Part shown: piece after piece, positions 55,893 through 64,000 of the stretch
Position numbering within the stretch: position 1 is the first letter of the stretch
Layout of the letters: every line of letters begins with the position of its first letter
NCBI GenBank assembly: GCA_018292915.2
Contig: JACVVK020000087.1
Span: 1,482,501 to 1,546,500, forward strand
Direction of reading: 5' to 3'
Length of the DNA: 64,000 nucleotides
DNA from: Batillaria attramentaria
Lineage: Eukaryota; Mollusca; Gastropoda; Batillariidae
Program-made: the position numbers and the translations under genes
The notes under the pieces: model-generated
What the model saw: the letters and a program-made list of their open reading frames with translations, nothing else
Databases searched by the model: none
Told to the model about the DNA's origin: nothing

Positions 55893-56128
55893 ACTGAGTA
55901 TTGTATAGGCGCTTGAACCAATTTCTTGAACCAATTTCTTGAATCGGCTCAAAGCGCCGCGTACTGAACCCAACACGCTCGCTCACATGAATACACGCTC
56001 CCTCTCACACATTGGACATGAACACATTAAAATCACGTGGCGCGAAGGGTCAGCTCGGCTATTAAAGTTTCGGAATTTAGAGTTGCATTTATTTTCAAAT
56101 TTTGTGGGCTGAACATTGCCAAAGCAGA
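55893..56128 (-). mobile_element. 5'-truncated SINE-B
   Basis: Minus-strand copy running from the CTCTGCTTTGG segment to the GAGTATTGTATAGG tail. A 14-bp motif (ACCAATTTCTTGAA) is duplicated near 55917-55942. It abuts the SINE-C head. Confidence 0.87.
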
Positions 56129-56205
56129 GGTTTATTTGTATCAGACTGTAAGTCTGTGCCGCTTATTTGAAGCATCTACTACACGATAAGAGATTGGTGC
56201 ACCAG

Positions 56206-56480
56206 GCTCCGCATGTAGAAGTCGAGGTTGGGGATTTCAGCCCCGGTTTAGAACCTGACCTCGGACTAAACTAGCTCTAGGGTTTAATTTTTTTTTTTAA
56301 ATCAGGAAGCGGGTCCATTCCAGCAAGATGCCTAAGCCGTTACAGAAGGATTTGTTTCTTCCGTTCTTCGCCTCCCTTTTCATATCATTTTTTTTTTTTT
56401 TTTTTTTAGTTTCTATTGTCCTCGTCTGGATTAGGCCTGTAGCCGTGGGTTAAATAAACCTCGACTTTTACATTCGGGCC
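56206..56480 (-). mobile_element. MITE-1 copy, inverted (CAG flanks)
   Basis: GCTCCGCATGTAGAAGTCGA at the left and CGACTTTTACATTCGGGCC at the right. CAG is duplicated at 56203-56205 and 56481-56483. Confidence 0.87.
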
Positions 56481-56483
56481 CAG

Positions 56484-56876
56484 CATTTGGCAGGTAAAGC
56501 TCGAAAACTGACGGTAAGTGATCATAGTTTGACGAAATCGGCGAGACTGTAGTACATGCAAACTTCGTTCGATCGACCGCGCGGCTGATTCGTCGGGGCC
56601 AGTTCTGGTGTTCAGAGGCATCCACGCTGCACCAGATACGCTTCTCAACTTACGTGATGGTTACATAGGCGGCAATCAGCAGTTAAAGTTAGGGCATTTT
56701 AGTCTCTTTTGAGCAACACACGTGCATTTCAAGTTGGTCTCACGCTGTGTAGAAAAGGTCGCTGTAACACACATTGGGGATACGCCGTGAAGTTTTTGGG
56801 GATACGCCGTGTGAAGCAGCCTTGTGTGCCAATCTCTTAACGTTTAGTAGATACTTAATATAGGCGGCATAGACTT
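56484..56876. other. Anonymous intronic DNA
   Basis: A GGGGATACGCCGTG motif is repeated 25 bp apart near 56776-56814. Nothing else recognised. Confidence 0.3.
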
Positions 56877-56888
56877 GTAGTCTGTCAG

Positions 56889-57086
56889 GGTGGGTGGGTG
56901 GGTGTTTGGGGGTTTAACGTCCTTTTCCACCACATACGGGTGATATCAAAGACGGGGCAACGATGAAAAAGCCAGCACAAATATTTGGTTCCAGCCGGGA
57001 TACGAACTCACGACCCGAGCATTAGAAGTCCAACGCTCTACCATTCGGCCACATCTAGTGGCTCTACTATTCGGCCACGGCTCCCC
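56889..57086 (-). mobile_element. SINE-A with internal head duplication
   Basis: GTAGTCTGTCAG occurs at 56877-56888 and 57087-57098. The first ~20 bp of the head are present twice (CTACCATTCGGCCAC, then CTACTATTCGGCCAC, around 57039-57079), with a short linker between. T-variant B box. Confidence 0.9.
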
Positions 57087-57098
57087 GTAGTCTGTCAG

Positions 57099-57442
57099 AT
57101 GGCGAGCTAGAGCCAGTAGTGGTTATTCCATCTCGGTTATTCACAGACATACTCGTATCACCACTGCACAGCGTATCACAGTTTGTCCACCCTGAGCCTT
57201 GCTGCTAGCGAGCGGTGTAACACGCCAGATAAACCCGCTGGTTCGAATGACACCAGGACACTTCTAGCCTTAAGCTGCATTGACCCGGGACAAAAAGCGC
57301 TCTTGCTTCATCCGTCTATATGCCGGAAGTGCCTACGGAGTAATTGGAGTTCATCTGGCGTATTACACTGGGGCAGTTGATGTGGGAGGTCGTAAGACTG
57401 CCCAAGCTGGGGTCAGGAGCTCCAGGTTTTCTTCCTGGTGGA
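57099..57442. other. Anonymous intronic DNA
   Basis: Nothing recognised. Confidence 0.3.
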
Positions 57443-57443
57443 G

Positions 57444-57522
57444 GGGAGCCGGGCTAGCCGAATGGTAGAGCGTTGGACCTTCAGTGCTGGGGCCGTGAGT
57501 TCGAATCCCGGCGTGGGCAGAC
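57444..57522 (+). mobile_element. SINE-A head only
   Basis: GGGGAGCCGGGCTAGCCGAA through GAGTTCGAATCCCGGCG, then unrelated sequence. A SINE-A body without a head appears 300 bp on, at 57827-57895, and may be the displaced other half. Confidence 0.8.
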
Positions 57523-57718
57523 GACAACAGAGCTCTAAAACAGACTTTGGGACGACCAGTACCTCTATAGTGGCTGTCAGACTACCAATGAAGCACAGTT
57601 AGTGAGGACCGGTGACTGAGTACCCCGATTCCAAGCCGCCTCGTCCAGACAGCCGCAATCAGCTTCGGTCAGACAGCGACCAGATTGACCCAGATCGCGC
57701 GCGTGCTCCGTCGACGTC

Positions 57719-57768
57719 ATGTGTGTGTGTGCGTGTGCGTGTGCGTGTGCGTGTGTGTGTGTGTGTGA
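57719..57768. repeat. (GT)n with GC interruptions
   Basis: GTGTGC-type units then pure GT. Confidence 0.9.
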
Positions 57769-57830
57769 CCTTTAACCCCACGGCTCGTGGACTTGGTTAC
57801 CATAGTGAAGCCAGAGGAAACCATTACCAA
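57769..57830 (+). repeat. Dispersed repeat S, copy 2
   Basis: CCTTTAACCCCACGGCTCGT, then GGACTTGGTTACCATAGTGA and AGCCAGAGGAAACC. Inverted relative to 54845-54940. Confidence 0.75.
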
Positions 57831-57895
57831 CCGGGGCCAAATGTTTGTGCTGGCCTTTTTCTCGTTGCCCCGTCTTTGATATATAATCACCCACA
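57827..57895 (+). mobile_element. SINE-A body fragment
   Basis: ACCGGGGCCAAATGTTTGTG and CCTTTTTCTCGTTGCCCCGT, ending near ATAATCACCCACAC. Confidence 0.75.
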
Positions 57896-58382
57896 CATCT
57901 TGAAAACCCTTCATGGAACTCACACAACCAACAGTAGCTAACACTTATTTTTGACACCGTGTGCACTGCTCACACTAGTAAGAGCGCCTTTAAACTGACG
58001 GCGCGTCCTTTCCGGCTTGTTTGTTTTCCACCTAAGGTCTTTGCCCTCGTACAATTATCGCCACGACCTCCTGTCCACTGTGGCTGGGCCGCACGTAAAC
58101 CTGGTCGGTGGCACAGATTACGGGGCTCATTCGAGATGGGGGAAGAGTTGTTTATTATTCTTGTCTCCAGTGGCAGATTTTTTTTTTAAAAAAAGATTCT
58201 GAAGTGTTGACGATTTCACTCACGTAAAGCCATATATTTGAAATACGAGCTGGAGTTGTCTTTACATTGTAACGTATTGTTGTTTGTTGTGTGTTGTCGT
58301 TGTTGTCGTCGTTGTTGTTGGTGGTGGTGGTGGTGGTGTTGCCGTCGTCGTTGTTGTTGTGTTCTTACCGTGTTACTTTATG

Positions 58383-58557
58383 GGGAGCCGGGGTGGCCGA
58401 ACGGTAGAGCGTTGGACTTCTAATGCTCGGGGGGTGTGAGTTCGTATCCCGGCTGGGGCCAAGTATTTGTGCCGGCTTTTTCATCGTTGACCCGTCTTTG
58501 ATATCACCCGTATGTGGTGGAAAAGGACGTTAAACTCCCAAACACCCACCTACCCAC
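58383..58557 (+). mobile_element. SINE-A (A1 subtype), 15-bp target duplication
   Basis: CCGTGTTACTTTATG (58368-58382) and CCGTGTTACTTCATG (58558-58572), one mismatch. Full length. Confidence 0.93.
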
Positions 58558-58628
58558 CCGTGTTACTTCATGTAGCAACAACAAGCGATTGGCCAAGTGC
58601 ACGATGATGTGCTGGGATTTTTTTGTTT

Positions 58629-58765
<137 letters not shown>

Positions 58766-58916
58766 CGAGAGAAGCTCATATGTGCGAAGCTTGAGAGTGC
58801 AGTGTGATATCAGAGACGTGCTGTAATAAACTCCACACGAGTCTTTTTATGAGTGAATGAGTGAATGAGACTTCTTCCGCACTCAATATAAGAACTCGCT
58901 ACGTGAAGAGTTTAGG

Positions 58917-59676
58917 CCTGAGTCACCGTATACCTCGGTAAGACCACGGGCTCTTCAAAAATTCACCACGTAACATTTTGGCACACGTACCACCTGAGTC
59001 ACCGTATACCTCGGTAAGACCACGGGCTCTTCAAAAATTCACCACGTAACATTTTGGCACACGTACCACCTGAGTCACCGTATACCTCGGTAAGACCACG
59101 GGCTCTTCAAAAATTCACCACGTAACATTTTGGCACACGTACCACCTGAGTCACCGTATACCTCGGTAAGACCACGGGCTCTTCAAACATTCACCACGTA
59201 ACATTTTGGCACACGTACCACCTGAGTCACCGTATACCTCGGTAAGACCACGGGCTCTTCAAAAATTCACCACGTAACATTTTGGCACACGTACCACCTG
59301 AGTCACCGAATACCTCGGTAAGACCACGGGCTCTTCAAAAATTCACCACGTAACATTTTGGCACACGTACCACCTGAGTCACCGTATACCTCGGTAAGAC
59401 CACGGGCTCTTCAAAAATTCACCACGTAACATTTTGGCACACGTACCACCTGAGTCACCGTATACCTCGGTAAGACCACGGGCTCTTCAAAAATTCACCA
59501 CGTAACATTTTGGCACACGTACCACCTGAGTAACCGTATACCTCGGTAAGACCACGGGCTCTTCAAACATTCACCACGTAACATTTTGGCACACGTACCA
59601 CCTGAGTCACCGTATACCTCGGTAAGACCACGGGCTCTTCAAAAATTCACCACGTAACATTTTGGCACACGTACGC
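58917..59676 (+). repeat. 76-bp satellite, ten nearly identical copies
   Basis: CCTGAGTCACCG starts at 58917, 58993, 59069 and every 76 bp to 59601. Units also contain TACCTCGGTAAGACCACGGG and CACGTAACATTTTGGCACAC. Only a few positions vary. Units 4 and 9 share AAACATTC for AAAAATTC, unit 6 has GAATACC, and unit 9 has GAGTAACC. The last unit abuts dispersed repeat R. Confidence 0.97.
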
Positions 59677-59694
59677 GTACCGCGTAGTGAACAG

Positions 59695-59945
59695 CCTACG
59701 TTGTTTGGTTGCGGACTGAAGATCAGCTATGGACAGCTCTGACTGGTGGCTGTTTTTAGCGACTTTGTCGATCGGCATGTAGTGCAAGATATGGAAGCGT
59801 TAGTTCGAAGAAAATCAATTTTCTCCACTGTTAGTAGTCACGAAAGTGGTTGCAGTGGCCAAAAGGAACATTATTTCATTTGGCAAACCAACCTTAGGAC
59901 TTTGTCAACGGCAGTCTTTCGCCTCAGAACTCATTACGTAAACGT
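59695..59945 (+). repeat. Dispersed repeat R, copy 2
   Basis: TTTGGTTGCGGACTGAAGAT, CAGCTATGGACAGCTCTGAC and TGGCAAACCAACCTTAG, collinear with the complement of 52904-53175. Confidence 0.7.
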
Positions 59946-60287
59946 AAAGACTTATCTAATGTGGATTATTATCCACAAGTACGGTCGTACGTTTCACAGG
60001 AAGGAGAACCATAAAAAAAAAAAAAAAAAAAAAACTGCTGGCACATCAGTCATCGCGCAGTTGGCCAATCGCGCGTGTAGTTAGCAGACCGGGTCATCAA
60101 CCCCGTTATCGGCGACTCTGCCCGTCAGACGTCTGCTTTAGTCTCTTAGTGGTTTCTGGAACAAATTAGAGAGGACGGTTATTGCCTTCCTTTTTGGAAC
60201 GACCCTTCGGGCAAATGGACTTGAGGAATATGTGGAGAGGTTAAATAAGCACATCCCAGGATTTTTTAAAGGCAGAGTTTTTTTTTA

Positions 60288-60512
60288 ATCCCCGTCGGAC
60301 ATATCGGTCATTTTTATCCCCGTCGGACATCGGTCATTTTATCCGCGTCGGACATCGGTCATTTTGTCCGTGTCCGACATCGGTCATTTTGTCCGCGTCG
60401 GACATCGATCGTTTTGTCCGCGTCGGACATCGGTCATTTTGTCTGCGTCGGACATCGGTCATTTTATCCGCGTCGGACATCGGTCATTTTGTTCCCGTCG
60501 GACATCGACTCG
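60288..60512 (+). repeat. 25-bp minisatellite, about 9 copies
   Basis: The unit runs TCCGCGTCGGACATCGGTCA plus TTTTG. The first and last units are more diverged. Confidence 0.95.
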
Positions 60513-61015
60513 TTACCGAAATGTCCGATTCCTCTGTAAGGCTCGTGTCACACGGTTGACGTTTAAGTTTAATCCGAACAGATATCGAACACTACCGAGC
60601 ATGACGTTTTCTCGTGTTGCAGTTCAGTTCAAGTTCGCTCGGCTTCAGTTCCTCCGGCGAGCCAATTTCATTGGGCGAGAGAGTATTTTACGGCTGGTGG
60701 GCGTGACCAGCCTCTAAGTGGTACGATGTACGATGCTTAGAATTACTTGTGAGCATGGGAGTGTTGGAAGACGGGTCTTTAAGTTATACCTTAAAAAAAA
60801 AAAAGGTTTGCGGAGGGAAAAGGAACGACCTGATCGGCGAGCATGCGGAAGCGATGAAGACTGCAAATTGGCCAGTACTACATGTAGCATACCACTAGCC
60901 AGCTTTTATATATAGTGTGGCTTGTAGCCAATGTAGGGCAGGGCGGACTTGTCTAGTGGCATACAAAGCACATATCCCCTAGATCTACGTAGCGCTCTCA
61001 GCTTTACTTACTTCC
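60513..61015. other. Anonymous intronic DNA
   Basis: A-run at 60792-60803. Nothing recognised. Confidence 0.3.

Positions 61016-61016
<1 letters not shown>

Positions 61017-61096
<80 letters not shown>
61017..61096. repeat. (GT)n microsatellite
   Basis: Pure GT repeats, about 80 bp. Confidence 0.95.
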
Positions 61097-61098
<2 letters not shown>

Positions 61099-61364
61099 TC
61101 TCAGTTTTTAATAATGAAGCTGAAAGAAAGGGTTCGTTCACTGACTTCGACTTCGAGGTTGTCAGGTTGTCTGTAGAATCATCACATTTTTTTATTTTTT
61201 TTTTTTTTTTACAATGGCAAGTTGACTGTACGTTGTACGTTGTATAATGCGGTTCATATGCGCGCGTGCCACAGAGGGACTGTGTGCGTGCGTGCGGGCC
61301 AAAAAAAAAAAAAAAAAAAAATCTCCCTTGGTATAAGGTCACAGATGGTGATTTTGAATGATGA

Positions 61365-61365
61365 T

Positions 61366-61411
<46 letters not shown>
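61365..61411. repeat. (ATC)n microsatellite
   Basis: About 15 ATC units. Confidence 0.95.
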
Positions 61412-61691
61412 GAGGGATCTCGTCCATCATTCCATCTACACATTCTCCCACTTCCAGTTTCTTGAGCAAGGTCAGGTTTGGTGGTGTTTTCTGTCTACAG
61501 GTTCAACTCTCTCTCTCTCTCTCTTATTTCGGCCTCCACCTTGGCCCGACACTGGGCCGGTATTTGGAGCTCATCACAGTATTGTTCTTTGTGCAAAACG
61601 AAACGGCTTCCTCTTTTTTTTCCCGGGGGATGAACTTGTTACTGATCGCTGACTATTTTCAGATTTAACTGAGCGGTAACCTCAAGTGGTT

Positions 61692-61692
61692 T

Positions 61693-61779
<87 letters not shown>
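61692..61779. repeat. (GT)n microsatellite
   Basis: Pure GT repeats, about 88 bp. Confidence 0.95.
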
Positions 61780-62107
61780 ACTCTCTGTCCTGATTCGATC
61801 TCTTCTCTGTCTGTTGCCAGTTCTCTTTAGGCCGACCAGGCAGCGCTGATTAAAAACCTCTCACTCCGTCGTCAAGGGGAATTGCCAAAACACGGCGGTG
61901 CTTTCTCGAGGGCTTCAGCAATTTCTTTGGCTCATCTCCTTTCTCTCTCTCTCTTTCTCTCTCGCTCACTTTATCTTCTTAAACAACCCTCAGACGCGTG
62001 GTAGCGTCCACGGCCACGGGGGTCAGACGAGAGGGACGGGAGCAGGTTCGGAGCTTCTGTGGGCTACAGAATACAGATACCGGGTGGGGTGGGTGGGTGT
62101 TTGGAAG

Positions 62108-62420
62108 TCAGGGTTTCCAGTACAGATACGGATTTCAAAGAAAATGCTATATATTCCTGTTAAAAATAACTCTGTTTTAAAATTCCCCCCTCCCCCCCCC
62201 CCCCCCCCAAAAAAAAAAAAAAAAAAAAAATCACCGAAGACTCATGTGTAGGGTAAATTTAAACAAATTCCAATATTCCACTTTTTTGCAATGCTAGCAG
62301 CGGCCACCTACCCCTCATTCCTCTGTCGTCTGCTGGCTCTTGTGCCATCCGCGCATGAATACATATAGTCCACAGGCCAGGTTCATTTTCCCCTGCTTTT
62401 ACCATTACCTGGCATCATAG
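62108..62420 (+). repeat. Dispersed repeat, copy 2 (see 44396-44835)
   Basis: CAGATACGGATTTCAAAGAA, a (C)n(A)n tract at 62186-62230, GTGTAGGGTAAATTTAAACA, GCAATGCTAGCAGCGGCCAC and GCGCATGAATACAT. Confidence 0.8.
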
Positions 62421-62553
62421 TGAGACTTACTTACAAAGCCAGCGAACAGCTCCAGATTCTGATTGCCATTTCTTACTCTGCACACAAATTAAAAAAAGGG
62501 GCAAAAATTCTGTACTATATGCCCCGGAAGTTATTAGTGATGTGTAACCTCAG

Positions 62554-62620
62554 TACGCGATTCAAAAGTTTCCGCGACGATTGCTCTCACGTGAAGCCAT
62601 ACATCCGAAATAGGAGGGTG
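62554..62620 (+). repeat. Subterminal fragment of the TIR-4/TIR-5 type
   Basis: GCGATTCAAAAGTTTCCGCG then GATTGCTCTCACGTGAAGCC. This looks like the single-copy ancestor of the sequence amplified as the 41-bp minisatellite at 23228. A similar piece (CACTCACGTAAAGCCATATA) lies at 58216-58240. Confidence 0.5.
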
Positions 62621-62624
62621 CATT

Positions 62625-62935
62625 GTGGTGGCGTGGTGGTAAAAGTGAGCGGTGGTCTAACAGATAGCGCGTCGGATTTAGCCGCTGCGCTACTGAACGG
62701 CCGTCACCAGTGTCATGGCGATGAAGCGTGGGTTCGAGCCCAGGTCGAGCTTGTGATATGTGGTACCGGTTTTTCCTGGCTGCCGGGCTGCTCATCGGGG
62801 GTTGCTCTCCGGGTTATCCGGCTTTCCTCCCCCGAGCAAAAATGTGAAAAAAAATATAGGATAGGTATTGGGTGGCGCTGCACTGCGGCGACGCGCTTCC
62901 CCCCGAAAGGGATAATAAAGTAGGAAAAAAGTCCC
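62625..62935 (+). mobile_element. SINE-E, tRNA-derived
   Basis: Head includes GCGGTGGTCTAACAGATAGC and GCGTGGGTTCGAGCCCAGG (B box GGTTCGAGCCC). The body has CTCATCGGGGGTTGCTCTCC, CCCGAGCAAAAATG and a GGGATAATAAAGTAGG end. Single copy here. The body shares a short GGGGGTT-TCTCCGGGTA-TCC motif with SINE-B. Confidence 0.75.
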
Positions 62936-62967
62936 TTGTCTGATAAACAGCCTCTTTCTCTCATACC

Positions 62968-63021
62968 GGGTATGTGGTGGAAAAGGGCGTTAAACTCCCA
63001 AACACCCACCCACCCACCCAC
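62968..63021 (+). mobile_element. Very short 5'-truncated SINE-A with exact 11-bp target duplication
   Basis: TCTCTCATACC occurs at 62957-62967 and 63022-63032. Between them lie only the last 54 bp of SINE-A (GTATGTGGTGGAAAAGGGCG, TTAAACTCCC and the (CCCA)n tail). Confidence 0.92.
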
Positions 63022-63292
63022 TCTCTCATACCTCAAAAACTCACTCACTCACTCACTCACTCACGCGACCGCTCGCACAAAGTATAAACTGTATCGTGTC
63101 GCATTAAGTGCAGTACTAGTCGTCAAGACGGAATATTAGGAGCGTACAGGCGCACTCACGAGCGAAACTGTTCCAAAAGATAAGTTTGCTTAGCAAACGG
63201 TGGAATTTGTCCGTTAAATGGGAAAACGGCTCTCGTGGTTTACAACAACAACAGCAAAAAAGAAGAAGAAAAAAAAGAGAAAAAAATAGAAG

Positions 63293-63465
63293 GTGGGTGG
63301 GTTGGTGTTTGGGAGTTTAACGTTCTTTTCCACCACATACGGGTGATACCAAAGACGGGGCAACGATGAAAAAGCCAGCGCAATATTTGGCCCCAGCCGG
63401 GATACGAACTCACGACCCGAGTATTGGAAGTCCAACGCTCTACCATTCGGCCACCCCGGCTCCCC
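63293..63465 (-). mobile_element. SINE-A (A1 subtype), exact 15-bp target duplication
   Basis: AGAAAAAAATAGAAG occurs at 63278-63292 and 63466-63480. Full length, T-variant B box. Confidence 0.94.
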
Positions 63466-63480
63466 AGAAAAAAATAGAAG

Positions 63481-64000
63481 AAAACCCCAAAAGGAGCAAA
63501 ACAAACAACAACAACAACTACTACAGCAACAAAACTCTTTGATAAATCCATTACCTAGTCTAGATCTAAAAAACAAAACACACACAAAAAACGGGCACCT
63601 TAAGATTGATTGGTTGAAAAATTCATTTTGTAGTTGTACTATAAATTTGCGAGTAATAGCACCACCAGGACAGAGTGTTTTCCAAGCAGTATTACCGAGT
63701 GCTTCTGTTGTCAAACGTGAGCAGCGCCGAATGTTTCTAACTGCCCAGCAAGAGTCTTGTGTATTGATTTTTTCACTCTTATCTATGCAAATTTACGCGA
63801 CAAGCCTGATGGAATGAAATGTACACACTTAGCAGACGGTTTTATTGCTTCGTTACTGACCTTTCAATTTCACGTCATCGGCTTTCATTTTCCTTTCAGA
63901 CCACTCACTGCCTGCGCGCACATACTTACGGCATTCCGAAATTTGATCGATTGGCCTCGCTCATAGAAATACTGCTCTTTCTCCTTTAATTGTGTGTCAA
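63481..64000. other. Anonymous DNA, with a TIR-4-like internal fragment
   Basis: AGAGTGTTTTCCAAGCAGTA, TTACCGAGTGCTTC and AGCAGCGCCGAATGTTTC at 63670-63740 resemble the interior of the element at 4222-4740. No exon recognised before the window ends. Confidence 0.4.

Noticed and set aside
58917..59676. CRISPR-like array
   Set aside because: The 76-bp units are contiguous with no unique spacers, and the DNA is eukaryotic.

Overview
The window is animal nuclear DNA, almost certainly from a lophotrochozoan and most likely a gastropod mollusc. The organism is inferred, not read directly. The evidence is one opsin-type receptor split by a 34.5 kb intron, several tRNA-derived SINE families, 3' ends of LINE elements encoding only the reverse-transcriptase C-terminus, many small terminal-inverted-repeat (TIR) elements, and a very high density of (GT)n, (GA)n and (ATC)n microsatellites. 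There are no operons, rRNA genes, intact tRNA genes or CRISPR arrays.

The only protein-coding gene I can support is a seven-transmembrane receptor on the + strand. One exon (583-835) carries a Ser-rich, N-glycosylatable extracellular N-terminus and the start of TM1. The next (35337-35519) carries the rest of TM1, TM2 and the first extracellular loop. Both junctions are phase 1 and the donors and acceptor are canonical. The sequence looks like a peropsin/neuropsin/RGR-type (group 4) opsin. No later exon was found, so 35520-64000 is probably intron as well, and the whole window is the repeat-filled inside of one large gene.

Repeats by region. 0.86-1.6 kb: LINE 3' end (-). 2.5-3.8 kb: a TIR element with a SINE inside it, then SINE-B. 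4.2-7.3 kb: an old TIR element, SINE-A copies and a ~370-bp tandem satellite. 7.8 kb: a 45-bp-arm hairpin. 9.9-10.9 kb: ~97-bp tandem repeats. 11.2-12.1 kb: LINE end, then a small TIR element carrying SINE-A. 15.2-15.6 kb: a 392-bp foldback hairpin. 16.8-18.5 and 25 kb: copies of a GGCCCG-ended MITE flanked by CAG/CTG. 21.6-22.8 kb: 26-bp minisatellite. 23.15-24.72 kb: a composite element with 53-bp TIRs. 26-34 kb: LINE and SINE copies. 35.2-35.3 kb: a SINE-B 3' end touching the exon 2 acceptor. 38.7-42.2 kb: dense SINEs, including SINE-in-SINE and SINE-in-LINE. 43.3-44.3 kb: TIR element around a 35-bp minisatellite. 47.7-48.2 and 55.4-55.9 kb: two further SINE families. 49.35-50.79 kb: a 1,444-bp TIR element with 8-bp duplications. 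58.9-59.7 kb: 76-bp satellite in ten copies. 60.3-60.5 kb: 25-bp minisatellite.

Taken together, the window records layered retroposition and DNA transposition. SINE-A (about 27 copies or fragments) inserted with 11-17 bp target duplications, often with 5' truncation. SINE-B shares its 3' tail with resident LINEs. Microsatellites recur at a fixed position in LINE 3' UTRs. Minisatellites sit just inside the ends of TIR elements.
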